Shown piece by piece: positions 50,345 to 59,307 of a stretch of 64,000 nucleotides of DNA. A model generated the notes under the pieces. The model saw only the letters and a program-made list of their open reading frames with translations. It was not told the DNA's origin and did no database searches. Within the stretch, counting starts at the first letter, position 1; each line of letters starts with the position of its first letter. A program made the position numbers and the translations under genes. This DNA is from JADJNW01 sp964517145. GTDB taxonomy: Bacteria; Bacteroidota; Bacteroidia; Chitinophagales; Saprospiraceae. The DNA is taken from contig CAZFBN010000004.1 of NCBI GenBank assembly GCA_964517145.1, forward strand, positions 1-64,000, written 5' to 3'.

Positions 50345-50785
50345 TTATGCGACTTCAATCTTTCTTACTTGTTCTTCTGGCTTACTTATTACTTTTTTAG
50401 GCAATGACATTTTCAAAATTCCATCTTGATACGTTGCATTCACATTTTCAGGCATCGCATTTTCCGGCAGGCGGAAAGAGCGACTGAAAGCACTGTAGCT
50501 AAATTCCCGACGAGCGTAATGGTCTTTTTTCTCTTCACTTTCTGTTTTCGTTGCTGCGCTGATCGTCAACATACCGTTCTTGATCGCCACGTTAAAATCC
50601 TCTTTTTTCATCCCTGGAGCTGCCAGTTCCAGGTGGTAGGCAGTGTCAGTCTCCACAACATTTACTGCCGGTACAGTAGCTGCCACTTTCCAAGTGTTGA
50701 AAAAATCTTCATCGTTGAAGAAATTTTCAACCATTGAATTGAATGCGGGCAACCAGTCGCCTCTGCGCCAAGGAATAAGTGACAT
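50345..50785 (-). CDS. Small heat-shock protein, Hsp20/alpha-crystallin family
   Basis: 146 residues. ATP-independent holdase chaperone. Alpha-crystallin domain about 38-140, with VETDTAYHLELAAPGMKKED, YSAFSRSFRLPENA and YQDGILKMSLPK (the GxL motif). The N-terminal arm (PWRRGDWLPAFNSMVENFFN) has the usual form. The gene has an unusually strong ribosome-binding site for this genome (GAGGAGGT at 50796-50789) and an inverted repeat TTGACA/TGTCAA (50845-50862) upstream, consistent with strong, regulated expression. Confidence 0.95.
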   Translation of the reverse strand: MSLIPWRRGDWLPAFNSMVENFFNDEDFFNTWKVAATVPAVNVVETDTAYHLELAAPGMKKEDFNVAIKNGMLTISAATKTESEEKKDHYARREFSYSAFSRSFRLPENAMPENVNATYQDGILKMSLPKKVISKPEEQVRKIEVA

Positions 50786-50788
50786 AAC

Positions 50789-50796
50789 ACCTCCTC
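50789..50796 (-). promoter_or_regulatory. Strong Shine-Dalgarno site of hsp20
   Basis: GAGGAGGT ends three bases before the ATG at 50785. Other genes in the window lack such a site. Confidence 0.6.
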
Positions 50797-50844
50797 TTTT
50801 TTAGCGGTTAAATTATTGAATGCTAAATGTTGAACGCAATTGCA

Positions 50845-50862
50845 TTGACATTGCTGTGTCAA
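50845..50862. promoter_or_regulatory. Inverted repeat upstream of hsp20, possible operator
   Basis: TTGACA-TTGCTG-TGTCAA, six-base arms around a six-base spacer, 60 bases upstream of the hsp20 ATG. No TAnnTTTG element was found nearby, so alternative sigma or repressor control is possible. Confidence 0.35.
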
Positions 50863-51125
50863 TAAGGAAGATTCAACGCTTCAGCACCCTTTCACTTCTA
50901 CCAAAACTATCTCTATACAAGCATTTTAGAAATGATTTTTGTCAGTAAAGCAGTTGATTTTAAATGAATTAGAGGTGCAGAAAAAAACATGATGTGGTCT
51001 GGAGGCAAAAAAGCAGTTTATTATTTACATTATACAGCATTTTGATAATGGGTTAGTTAAAGCGGCGAGGCTTTAATAACAAATACTTTCGTTACAACAT
51101 AATTTTACACTAAATCACTAAAACG
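50863..51125. other. Non-coding gap between hsp20 and the outer-membrane protein gene
   Basis: About 260 AT-rich bases with no ORF. No terminator or promoter recognised beyond the inverted repeat described at 50845-50862. Confidence 0.35.
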
Positions 51126-51671
51126 CTATTTCAATCTTCCCAAATTGCCAATTTTAATGGAAAGCGTATTGACCAAGGTGTGCAAGTTTTTATTGGTAAA
51201 CTCGGACAACTGCACATCTCCCACCACGCGATACCCTGCGCTCAAACCCAATCGCACGCTTCTACCCAACGCTACTTCAACCCCAGCCTCTGGCGTCAAC
51301 AGCCAAAAGCGGTCATTCTGGCGCGCTGCGTCGGTCAAGCCTTCCTGTCGAGCATTGCCTACGCCGCCTTTAAAACCCAAGGTGACTGCCAGATATTCAT
51401 TCGCCGGGTGCGCGTAGCCCAGCCAAAGCCCGCCAAAGGTCAGGTTCAAATCGTTTGAATAGCCCTGATCGCCCACTTGTCCCGTTTTGGAGGAGTACAT
51501 GCCAAATGCCCCCACCAGCCAGCGTTTCAGCGCAATGCCTCCTCCGGCACCGGCACCCAGGCTAATCACGCCATCAATTTCGTTGATTTCTGCCATTGGC
51601 GCAAGAAAAGCACCTTGAGCATTCATTTTTAAGAAGAAAAATAGTAGAAATAAAATTAAAATAATGCGCAT
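51126..51671 (-). CDS. Small outer-membrane beta-barrel-like protein
   Basis: 181 residues from the ATG at 51671. Signal peptide about 1-18 (FLKMNAQG). The mature part alternates polar and hydrophobic residues with many Gly and aromatics (VISLGAGAGGGIALKRWLVG, LAVTLGFKGGVGNAR, SVRLGLSAGYRVVGDVQLSE), as in 8-stranded barrels of the OmpW or porin-like OM_b-brl class. No defined family. Isolated gene upstream of nothing obviously linked. Confidence 0.78.
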   Translation of the reverse strand: MRIILILFLLFFFLKMNAQGAFLAPMAEINEIDGVISLGAGAGGGIALKRWLVGAFGMYSSKTGQVGDQGYSNDLNLTFGGLWLGYAHPANEYLAVTLGFKGGVGNARQEGLTDAARQNDRFWLLTPEAGVEVALGRSVRLGLSAGYRVVGDVQLSEFTNKNLHTLVNTLSIKIGNLGRLK

Positions 51672-51785
51672 GGCAAGGATCATTTGAAAAGGCAACCCGC
51701 CCCATTCATTACACTTGAAAGCTGTAAAAAGTTAACCAAAACGCGCAGAATTATGGATGATTCAGTGGAACATGCTATTTTCAAA

Positions 51786-52766
51786 CTATAAAATGCCGAG
51801 GTGCACAATTCTGCCACCTGTTTGATTCACTGGAGCCACGCTTTTGCCTATGATGATGCCATCCTCCGGCGCCAAATATTCTTTCACCATATCCCCAAAA
51901 ATATTCCGCAAAGTAGCAATACGTTCCTTGGCTTGCACAAAATCCGTCACATCAGGTTGCACCGTCAAAATGCCGCCTGTATCTGTGTAAATCCAATAAG
52001 ATTTGCGACAAATAACAGGAGGTTTGGTAGCAGGTTCAATTTCATTCTCAATCATATTCAAATAAACCATCAAATTATGAATACCTGACAAACCCGACAA
52101 AATATAATTTTTTTGAAAAGTATGCGGATTTCCTAGCTCCAGCGTGATCGCGTGAATGCCCATCATCCCGGCGGCACCGCGCAGCGTGCCATCTGTGCCT
52201 GCGTTGTTCACAACGATTTCAGCGTTTTGTAACAGCGCCATTTGTCGTGTAACCGGATTTTCCATGTCGGCACGAATGTAATAAGAATTGATGCGCCCGA
52301 AGCTCGCGGTATGCAGATCAACAAGGTAACCAAATTCTTTAACAATCCGATTGACAAAACGATAGGCATACACCTCACTCATATTGCCCTTGGCTTTGCC
52401 GGGCATGATGTCGTTGATGTCTGTTCCATCAATAAATTCGCGCTGATTGGCGAGTAGCGAGGGAATATTCACTACGGGAATACCGACTACGGTTCCTTTC
52501 AAACTGCGTACATCCAGTTCTCTAAAAAGACGTTGAATAACTGAGATGCCGTTCAATTCGTTGCCGTGCACCGCAGCAGTGATGCCCAACACCGGACCGT
52601 CCTGCTCGCCTTTTGCAACAATAATTGGCACATACGTGGGCATCCCCATGCCGTTTGTCACCAAATGCACCCAAAATCTGGAGATTTTTCCGCTGGGTAC
52701 TTCACTGAGATTCAGCTCTTTGATTACATGTGTGTTTTCTCTCAACAGTAAAAGTGGACTTTCCAT
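51786..52766 (-). CDS. Succinylglutamate desuccinylase/aspartoacylase family protein
   Basis: 326 residues. M14-like zinc amidase fold. The zinc motif HGNE lies in GITAAVHGNELNGISVIQRL (about 66-85) and the later His in VDLHTASFGRINSYYI. The C-terminal part carries a beta-rich IYTDTGGILTVQPDVTDFVQ stretch typical of the AstE/AspA group encoded outside arginine catabolism operons. Substrate unknown (an N-acyl amino acid or peptide). In Bacteroidota these are often linked to RimK-like ligases, but none is adjacent here. Confidence 0.92.
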   Translation of the reverse strand: MESPLLLLRENTHVIKELNLSEVPSGKISRFWVHLVTNGMGMPTYVPIIVAKGEQDGPVLGITAAVHGNELNGISVIQRLFRELDVRSLKGTVVGIPVVNIPSLLANQREFIDGTDINDIMPGKAKGNMSEVYAYRFVNRIVKEFGYLVDLHTASFGRINSYYIRADMENPVTRQMALLQNAEIVVNNAGTDGTLRGAAGMMGIHAITLELGNPHTFQKNYILSGLSGIHNLMVYLNMIENEIEPATKPPVICRKSYWIYTDTGGILTVQPDVTDFVQAKERIATLRNIFGDMVKEYLAPEDGIIIGKSVAPVNQTGGRIVHLGIL

Positions 52767-52981
52767 GACTTCAAAATCTTTAGTAATTCTTTCGCACTGC
52801 CCTTGCCTGTGTAACGACTGCTTTTCAGATTGGTTTCAAAAATTGAGACGTAAAAACTGAAAAAAAGTCACTTAGTATCAAATTTACACTAATATACTAA
52901 AAAAACGCACTTTTTATACCTTCCGCTCCCTGCTTAGAAGAAATTTAACTTTTCCCCCTCCTCAAAATTCCAAATAACACA

Positions 52982-54292
52982 TCACTCTTTATAAAACAAC
53001 CACTTCCCCAGCTCTTTCATCGTCACTTTTTTGCCATACATCAAAATACCAACCCGATAAATTCTACCTGCCAGCCACACAAAAAAGATACAAGTCGCTG
53101 CTAATATTAAAATCGAAACTGCAATTTGCCAAAACGGTGGATTGAACGCCAGGCGCGCCGGCATGACAATAGGCGAAAACAATGGGAAAATCGAAGACCA
53201 AACGGCTAGGCTCGAGTTAGGCGCTTGCACGGCTACAAACATGATGTAAAAAGCAATAATGACTGGAATGGTGATCGGCAGCGTCAGCGTTTGCCCTTCG
53301 CCCAGGTCGTCCCCCATTGCCGAACCAACGGCTGCAAACAAGGACGAATACAGAAAATACCCTCCTAGAAAATACAAAATAAACATGGGCAAAATGAGCC
53401 ACCAGTTTTGGCTACGGAACTCTTGCATGGCTAAGCCAATCAGGGCTTCGGTGTCGCCCGCGCTGATTTCGGTTGCAGCAGCAGCATTAGATTGGCTTGT
53501 ATCAAAACCAAAAATCAAATTAATTAAAAAACTGGTAGCGGGTATTAAAATTGCCCAAATGGCAACCTGCGTCAGCCCCACCGCGCCTACGCCAATAATT
53601 TTGCCCAGCATTAATTGGAAAGGCTTTACACTCGATATCATAACTTCTACAATACGGCTGGTTTTTTCTTCCATTACGCTGCGCATCACCATCATACCGT
53701 AAATAAAAACCGTCATGTACATAATAATGCCCATCAAGCTGCCAATACCTGCGGCGATGGCACCCGTCAGGTTGGTTGCGTCCTCGCCTTCGGGATCAAT
53801 CGGCTCCGGCTCTATATCTATTTGTGTATCAAGGGCTTCGAGTTGCCGGCGTTCCAATTTTAAGCCTTCAATTTTATAATCGCGCAAGCTATTATCCACC
53901 CGGTCTCTGAGAAGTGTTTCTACATCAAGTGTCGGTGGCTCCGGTGAATAATAATAAGCCGTGTATTTTTTATTAAATAAATCCTTCAAAGTAGGTAATA
54001 CAAGGATGCCATCATAATCATATTCATCAAATTTTTCACGCAATGCCGCCAGATTCGTTTTTTCAAATTTAAAATACAAATTGGGTTCATCAGGCACACT
54101 GCCTTTCATAATATTCCCCTCATCAATAATAGCAATGCGCTTCGTATCATCGCTTTGATATTGAAAAATAAGCCCCACCACAATAAAAAACACAGCAAAA
54201 CCCACCGGCGTCAAAATGGTAGCAAGAATAAAAGAACGCCGCGTAACGCGCGTGAGATATTCTCGTTTTATAATAAGTCCAAGTTTATTCAT
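52982..54292 (-). CDS. ABC-2 type transporter permease (NatB-like)
   Basis: 436 residues. Topology of NatB/YhaP exporters: one N-terminal transmembrane segment (about 19-42), a large extracytoplasmic domain (about 45-165), then five to six segments in the C-terminal half. The phrases MRSVMEEKTSRIVEVMISSV and KPFQLMLGKIIGVGAVGLTQ are the usual signature before the second membrane span. Forms an exporter with the ATPase immediately upstream (47-base gap, same strand). Substrate unknown; family members export Na+ or antibiotics. Confidence 0.94.
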   Translation of the reverse strand: MNKLGLIIKREYLTRVTRRSFILATILTPVGFAVFFIVVGLIFQYQSDDTKRIAIIDEGNIMKGSVPDEPNLYFKFEKTNLAALREKFDEYDYDGILVLPTLKDLFNKKYTAYYYSPEPPTLDVETLLRDRVDNSLRDYKIEGLKLERRQLEALDTQIDIEPEPIDPEGEDATNLTGAIAAGIGSLMGIIMYMTVFIYGMMVMRSVMEEKTSRIVEVMISSVKPFQLMLGKIIGVGAVGLTQVAIWAILIPATSFLINLIFGFDTSQSNAAAATEISAGDTEALIGLAMQEFRSQNWWLILPMFILYFLGGYFLYSSLFAAVGSAMGDDLGEGQTLTLPITIPVIIAFYIMFVAVQAPNSSLAVWSSIFPLFSPIVMPARLAFNPPFWQIAVSILILAATCIFFVWLAGRIYRVGILMYGKKVTMKELGKWLFYKE

Positions 54293-54327
54293 TTTAAAAT
54301 ATCATTTTTTAAAATAAAATGTAACAA

Positions 54328-54361
54328 CCTTTCAACCTTTCAACTTTTCAACTTTTTCAAC
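54328..54361. repeat. CTTTCAA-type tandem repeat over the ATPase stop codon
   Basis: Four imperfect copies (CCTTTCAA, CCTTTCAA, CTTTTCAA, CTTTTTCAA) cover the last codons and stop (54340-54342) of the ABC ATPase gene. Slippage here would alter the C-terminus. Confidence 0.5.
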
Positions 54362-55266
54362 ACACTATTAGAATCATTTACCTGTTTTATAAATATTTCA
54401 TTCAAAGTGGGCAAAATTTCGTTAAAAGCCTGAATGTAAACCCCTTCGTTTAGCAGGTATTGTAATAATGTATTGGAGTTTTGTGCTTCTGATAATTGCA
54501 CGATGATAGCGCCGTCTTTTTGTTTTACAACATTTACCCGGGTGCTCAAATCCGTCGGGAGCGTCCCTTGATAATCAATTTTAAATAAATTCTCTTTAAA
54601 TTTATTTTTAATGTTTTTCACATTGCCTTCCAGCACGTTTTCGCCCTTATTAATCAAAACAATATTGTCACAAATTTCCTCTACCTGCTCCATACGGTGC
54701 GTCGAAAAAATAATACTAATGCCTTTTTCATTTAATTCATGAATTTCATCTTTAATAAGGTTGGCGTTAATTGGATCCAGCCCTGAGAAAGGTTCGTCCA
54801 GAATCATCAGTTTCGGGCGATGCACCACCGTAGCAATGAATTGAATTTTTTGCTGCATCCCTTTCGACAATTCATCGATCTTCTTCGACCACCAGTCTTC
54901 AATATCAAATTTTTGAAACCAATGGTCTATTTCCCGGCGCGCCTGGCTGCGCGACAAGCCCTTGAGCTGCGCCAAATACAGCAAATGATCGCCTACTTTC
55001 ATTCTTTTGTACAAACCGCGTTCTTCTGGCATGTAGCCAATTTGCTCCGGGTGGCGGCTATTCAGTTTTTCGCCATCGAGCCACACCTCGCCTGCATCTG
55101 CCTTTGTAATGGAGGTAATAATGCGAATGATGGAAGTTTTGCCGGCACCGTTCGGACCCAGCAAGCCAAAAATGCTGCCCTTTGGCACTTCAAAACTGAC
55201 GTGATTGACCGCAATTTGTTTTTCGTAGGATTTTAAAACGTTTTCTAATCGTAAGATATTCGACAT
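54340..55266 (-). CDS. ABC transporter ATP-binding protein (NatA-like)
   Basis: 308 residues from the ATG at 55266 (MSNILRLENVLKSYEKQIAV). Walker A GLLGPNGAGKTS (about 34-45), signature LSKGMQQKIQFIATVVHRPK, Walker B LMILDEPFSGLDP and the H-loop IIFSTHRMEQVEE. A C-terminal regulatory segment of about 90 residues (DUF4162-like) follows. Pairs with the NatB-like permease downstream. A frame extension to 55290 adds MVFGKLNI but is less likely. Confidence 0.95.
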   Translation of the reverse strand: MSNILRLENVLKSYEKQIAVNHVSFEVPKGSIFGLLGPNGAGKTSIIRIITSITKADAGEVWLDGEKLNSRHPEQIGYMPEERGLYKRMKVGDHLLYLAQLKGLSRSQARREIDHWFQKFDIEDWWSKKIDELSKGMQQKIQFIATVVHRPKLMILDEPFSGLDPINANLIKDEIHELNEKGISIIFSTHRMEQVEEICDNIVLINKGENVLEGNVKNIKNKFKENLFKIDYQGTLPTDLSTRVNVVKQKDGAIIVQLSEAQNSNTLLQYLLNEGVYIQAFNEILPTLNEIFIKQVNDSNSVLKKLKS

Positions 55267-55413
55267 AATGTTCAGTTTACCAAAAACCAAGGTAGCTCGA
55301 AAATCCTACAACTTGTCCAAATTTTATATTGAAATTTGGTTTTTACCGATGAAATAAAAATCTGATTGGTTAAAATACATTTTTGAAAGCAGCATAAAAC
55401 ATCAATTTCCAAT

Positions 55414-55421
55414 TACTTTTG
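55414..55421 (+). promoter_or_regulatory. -7 element of the lipid kinase gene
   Basis: TACTTTTG matches TAnnTTTG and lies 25 bases before the ATG at 55447. The nearest upstream TTG is too far away for a standard -33. Confidence 0.4.
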
Positions 55422-55446
55422 TCGTTCCTATTTCGATCTACATTCT

Positions 55447-56397
55447 ATGCAACACAACAAGCGGAACACCTGGTACATCATTGCCAATCCTACGGCTGGT
55501 AAAAATGCGGTTGCCCGCTGCTGGCAAGCGTTGGAAGCTTTTTTGAATCAGCATTTGCCCGATCACGTAGCGGTGAAAACGCAGCGCCGTGCACATGCTA
55601 CTGAGCTTGCACAGGAAGCCATTCGGCAGGGCTATCGAAAAATTATTGCCGTGGGCGGCGATGGAACCAATTTTGAAGTCATCAATGGTATTTTGCAACA
55701 ACAGGAAGTGCCTGCCACCGATATTATTTATGCGCTGTTGCCCGTTGGTACTGGGAATGACTGGATTCGCACGCATCAAATTCCTAAAAATTGGGAAAAA
55801 TGGATGCAAATGTTACAAAACGGGAAAACTTTGTTACAAGACGTTGGCGTGGTTCATTTTTTTGAAAAGGACAAACCGGCGCAGCGTTATTTCGTCAATG
55901 TGGCGGGTATGGCGTATGATGCTTTTGTGGTGCATTATGCAGCGCAATACAAACGTTGGGTGATTCACAAAATTTTATACTTATTCATGGTCATGCGTTG
56001 TTTGTTCAAATACAACCTCACGCGTGCACAAGTGATTTTCAACGAAAAATCCATTGAAGATTATTTTTATACCATCAATATCGGCATTGGTCGCTATTCG
56101 GGCGGCGGCATGCGCCTGGTGCCGCACGCTGACCCTACCGATGGGCAGTTAGCGCTTACCCTTGCCCGTAGAGTGTCAAAATTGGGCGTGCTGCTCAACA
56201 CGTATCGTTTTTACAATGGCACTTTGGGTGAGCACCCGCAGATTGATTTGTACCAAACGACTCACATTCGAGTGGAGTCTTTGGAAAAAGGGCAAGCGCT
56301 TTGGGTAGAAGCAGACGGCGAGTTTTTGGGCGATGCGCCGGCAACATTTTCTTTACTTTCCAATGCTTTGAGAATAGTAGTGCCAGAGGCTAATTGA
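55447..56397 (+). CDS. Diacylglycerol/lipid kinase family protein (YegS/BmrU-like)
   Basis: 316 residues. DAGK catalytic domain: WYIIANPTAGKNAVARCWQA at the N-terminus, IIAVGGDGTNFEVINGIL with the GGDGT nucleotide motif (about 77-81), and LLPVGTGNDWIR. The C-terminal beta-sandwich (YFYTINIGIGRYSGGGMRLV, ALWVEADGEFLGDAP) is as in YegS. Phosphorylates a lipid such as diacylglycerol; the physiological substrate is unclear. Monocistronic with its own promoter element. Confidence 0.94.
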   Translation: MQHNKRNTWYIIANPTAGKNAVARCWQALEAFLNQHLPDHVAVKTQRRAHATELAQEAIRQGYRKIIAVGGDGTNFEVINGILQQQEVPATDIIYALLPVGTGNDWIRTHQIPKNWEKWMQMLQNGKTLLQDVGVVHFFEKDKPAQRYFVNVAGMAYDAFVVHYAAQYKRWVIHKILYLFMVMRCLFKYNLTRAQVIFNEKSIEDYFYTINIGIGRYSGGGMRLVPHADPTDGQLALTLARRVSKLGVLLNTYRFYNGTLGEHPQIDLYQTTHIRVESLEKGQALWVEADGEFLGDAPATFSLLSNALRIVVPEAN

Positions 56398-56578
56398 ATC
56401 GAAAGTCGAAAGGAAGGAATGGTGCCTTTTTATTGACATGATGAATGAATTAGCTCCTCTTCCTAATTTTTTTTTAAAATTTTTTCTAAAAAAAGTGACC
56501 TGCCTCGATTTGCTGCGTATCAATAATAAAACGCATCCCATTTAAAGCAAATTAAATCCGTAATAAAAACCTTTTAAA

Positions 56579-57271
56579 ATGAAAAAGATAAGTCTGATTG
56601 TTCTTTGTCTTAGTTTGTTTTTTGCAGCACAGGCACAGCTTACTCCAAAAGGCGTCGCTCAGTCGCAGGTAATGGAAAGAACCGAAACGATGAGTATGGG
56701 CAACAAAACTGCTTTGGTAGTGCAGCTGTCGGGTGTGAGCGAAAAGCAAGTAGGGGAATTCTGGGAGAAATTTATGAAAAAGCGCTACAATGCGAAAGCC
56801 GAGTGGCAGCGCAAATCGAAAGAATGGTTTATTGACAACATCAACCTGCCTGCAATTGGCGGCGCAACACCTGTGGATTTACACGCAACTGCAAAAGGCA
56901 AGGAAAATGCAACGTTTTCGCTGTGGGTCAACATGGGTACGGAATTTTTGAATTCTGACCAGTATTACAGCCAATACAAAGAAGCTGAGAAGTTGGTGGA
57001 AGATTTTACAACAGAAGTAGAAAAAGAAAAAATAGCAATAGAACTGGCAGACCAGGAAAAGCAATTGAAGTCTTTTGAAAAAGAACTGGAAAAACTAATC
57101 GCTGCTAATGATCGCTATCACAAGGAAATAGAGAAAGCAAAAGCAGCCATTCAAGAGGCGGAAAATAACATTGTACAAAACGAAAAAGACCAGGAGTTGG
57201 CTCGCCAAAAGATTGAAAATCAGAAAAAAGTAGTAGAAACCGTACAGCAGAAAAAGAACGATATTCAGTAA
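56579..57271 (+). CDS. Secreted coiled-coil protein of unknown function
   Basis: 230 residues. Signal peptide about 1-19 (FFAAQAQ). An N-terminal domain of mixed secondary structure (about 20-125, with VSEKQVGEFWEKFMKKRYNA and DLHATAKGKENATFSLWVNM), then a long coiled coil (about 135-230: FEKELEKLIAANDRYHKEIE, KAKAAIQEAENNIVQNEKDQ). No family recognised. Ends in KKNDIQ. The terminator at 57395-57431 is about 120 bases downstream. Confidence 0.85.
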   Translation: MKKISLIVLCLSLFFAAQAQLTPKGVAQSQVMERTETMSMGNKTALVVQLSGVSEKQVGEFWEKFMKKRYNAKAEWQRKSKEWFIDNINLPAIGGATPVDLHATAKGKENATFSLWVNMGTEFLNSDQYYSQYKEAEKLVEDFTTEVEKEKIAIELADQEKQLKSFEKELEKLIAANDRYHKEIEKAKAAIQEAENNIVQNEKDQELARQKIENQKKVVETVQQKKNDIQ

Positions 57272-57394
57272 AAGGGAGCTTCTGGCGGAAGCACTTTAGC
57301 TCAAAAACCGATTCGATTTAATAGATTGGGTAGCCGAAATATATAGGGTAAAGGCATAGGATTGTTATTAAGGTTTTAAGAAAACTATTCTCCG

Positions 57395-57431
57395 GCGAGC
57401 GATTGTGATGATCGCTCGCTTTTTTATTTTT
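57395..57431 (+). terminator. Strong intrinsic terminator
   Basis: GCGAGCGAT (57395-57403) pairs perfectly with ATCGCTCGC (57411-57419), followed by TTTTTTATTTTTT. It insulates the coiled-coil gene from the DnaA-box region. Confidence 0.85.
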
Positions 57432-57449
57432 TAACACTTCGTTACAAAC

Positions 57450-57653
57450 TTATCCACATTTCGACGTTTGTACTTTACTTAACATTGCGTATATTTACTA
57501 ATTCAAAAGCGACAAGAAGAGGCAATGATAAATATTTAATTTTTTCTAATAAATATTTTTTACATCTAAAAAAACCGCATTTAATTAACATACACTTTAC
57601 AAATCCGTTGTTTTTCCACATTTTCTGCACCTGTTATCCACAATTGTTGATAA
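57450..57653. other. Cluster of DnaA boxes in AT-rich DNA: candidate oriC or DnaA-controlled dnaB promoter
   Basis: Two perfect TTATCCACA boxes (57450-57458, 57634-57642), one TTTTCCACA (57612-57620) and one TGTTGATAA on the opposite strand (57645-57653), the last two each one base off consensus. Between the first and second boxes lies about 110 bases of very AT-rich DNA (GATAAATATTTAATTTTTTC and onward), a plausible unwinding element. It is flanked by a strong terminator and dnaB. dnaA is not in the window, so this may be the origin or only DnaA control of dnaB. Confidence 0.45.
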
Positions 57654-57694
57654 GCTAACCTTGTTTTTCACGCGTAAATCTCGTTCAGAAAGTG

Positions 57695-57702
57695 TAGTTT
57701 TG
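57695..57702 (+). promoter_or_regulatory. -7 element of dnaB
   Basis: TAGTTTTG matches TAnnTTTG, 35 bases before the dnaB ATG, with the DnaA boxes just upstream (end at 57653). No -33 TTG at normal spacing. Confidence 0.45.
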
Positions 57703-57736
57703 TAGAAAGAGCAATATAAATTTAGATATTTTTAAT

Positions 57737-59278
57737 ATGTCAGAACCCAACAATCCGGTTAAAGCTTTAGGCAACACTCGCAATAGCAAAGGGCTCGTAA
57801 AAAAACGGAGCGAGGAGTTGTCGGATTATGTGTTTGGCAAAGTACCGCCTCAGGCATTGGCGCTGGAAGAAGCCGTGTTGGGGGCGCTGATGCTTGACAA
57901 AGACGCGATGTCTATTGTAATGGACATTTTGCGACCGGACAGTTATTATACAGAAGCACACCAGTTGATTTATAAAGCAATGCTCCAATTATTTGAGCAT
58001 TCGCAACCCATTGATTTATTGACGGTAATGGAGCAGTTAAAAAAAACAGGGGATCTGGAAACAACGGGCGGACCGGCGTACCTGGCTTCTTTGACCAATA
58101 AAGTGGCTTCTGCTGCCAATATTGAATTTCATGCGCGTATCATTGCTCAAAAATTCATTCAGCGGGAGTTGATTCGGGTTTCTACCAATGTAATTCGCGA
58201 CGCATTTGAAGATACAACCGATGTGTTCGACCTTTTGGACGCTGCCGAACAAGGGTTGTTTTCTATTGCAGAAAAAAACATGAGTCGCGGCTACGAGGCA
58301 ATGTCTTCGCTCGCCAGCAAAGTTTATAAACAATTGCAGGAAGTCAAAGACAAAGAAGACGGTCTGACGGGTATTCCTTCGGGGTTTACAGAATTGGATC
58401 GCCTCACGTCGGGTTGGCAGCCTTCCGATTTGATTATCATTGCAGCACGCCCTGGTATGGGTAAAACCGCATTCGTGCTTTCCGCTGCGCGCAACACCGC
58501 AGTTGAATTCAGCAAAGGCGTGGCGATTTTTTCTTTGGAAATGTCGAGCGTACAGCTTGCGCTGCGTATGATAGCGATGGAAGCGGAAGTATCTTCGAGT
58601 AAATTACGCAATGGGCAGTTTGACCAAGATGAAAGCGTGCGCTTGAATGCTGCCATCGAGCGCATCGGTGAAGCCCCTATTTTCATTGACGATACAGCGG
58701 GTATCAATATCTTTGAACTCCGAGCCAAGTGCCGTCGCATGAAAATGCAGCACGATATTCAGTTGATTATCATTGACTACTTGCAACTGATGAGTGGTGG
58801 CGGCGACAATCAGCGCGGCAATCGCGAACAAGAAGTAAGTGCCATTTCGAGAGCGCTGAAAGCATTGGCAAAAGAGTTGAGCGTACCGGTTATTGCCTTG
58901 TCGCAGCTGAGCCGGGCAGTGGAAGTGCGCGGTGGCAGCAAGCGTCCGCAGCTGAGTGATTTGAGAGAATCGGGATCTATCGAACAAGATGCTGATATTG
59001 TGTCGTTTATATATCGTCCAGAATATTATGGAATAACGGAAGACCCGGAAGGACAATCATTAAAAGGGGTAGCCGAAATTATTGTTGCAAAACACAGAAA
59101 TGGCGCTTTGAAAGACGTACGTTTGCGGTTTACCGATCAGTTTGCGCGTTTTTCCGATTTAGACGATACCAGCTTTGGCGATTTTTCTTTTGATACCGCG
59201 CCGAGCGATTCTTCCGCTTCGTCGGGCATTATTACGCGTCCTTCAAAAATGAATGAAGATGAAGATATTCCGTTTTGA
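57737..59278 (+). CDS. dnaB: Replicative DNA helicase DnaB
   Basis: 513 residues. Hexameric helicase that unwinds the replication fork. N-terminal domain (about 30-140; PPQALALEEAVLGALMLDKD) and RecA-like C-terminal domain with Walker A AARPGMGKTAFVLSAARNTA, Walker B LIIIDYLQLMSGG and RESGSIEQDADIVSFIYRPE. Complete, with an acidic tail (MNEDEDIPF) typical of Bacteroidota DnaB. Its upstream region carries DnaA boxes. rluB follows 29 bases downstream. Confidence 0.97.
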   Translation: MSEPNNPVKALGNTRNSKGLVKKRSEELSDYVFGKVPPQALALEEAVLGALMLDKDAMSIVMDILRPDSYYTEAHQLIYKAMLQLFEHSQPIDLLTVMEQLKKTGDLETTGGPAYLASLTNKVASAANIEFHARIIAQKFIQRELIRVSTNVIRDAFEDTTDVFDLLDAAEQGLFSIAEKNMSRGYEAMSSLASKVYKQLQEVKDKEDGLTGIPSGFTELDRLTSGWQPSDLIIIAARPGMGKTAFVLSAARNTAVEFSKGVAIFSLEMSSVQLALRMIAMEAEVSSSKLRNGQFDQDESVRLNAAIERIGEAPIFIDDTAGINIFELRAKCRRMKMQHDIQLIIIDYLQLMSGGGDNQRGNREQEVSAISRALKALAKELSVPVIALSQLSRAVEVRGGSKRPQLSDLRESGSIEQDADIVSFIYRPEYYGITEDPEGQSLKGVAEIIVAKHRNGALKDVRLRFTDQFARFSDLDDTSFGDFSFDTAPSDSSASSGIITRPSKMNEDEDIPF

Positions 59279-59279
59279 T

Positions 59280-59300
59280 GGAATATTGGAAAATGGAATA
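59280..59300. repeat. Short TTGGAATATTGGAA-type repeat between dnaB and rluB
   Basis: GGAATATTGGAAAATGGAAT fills nearly the whole 29-base gap. Same motif family as at 6782-6866 and 63077-63157. Confidence 0.45.
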
Positions 59301-59307
59301 AATAAAA

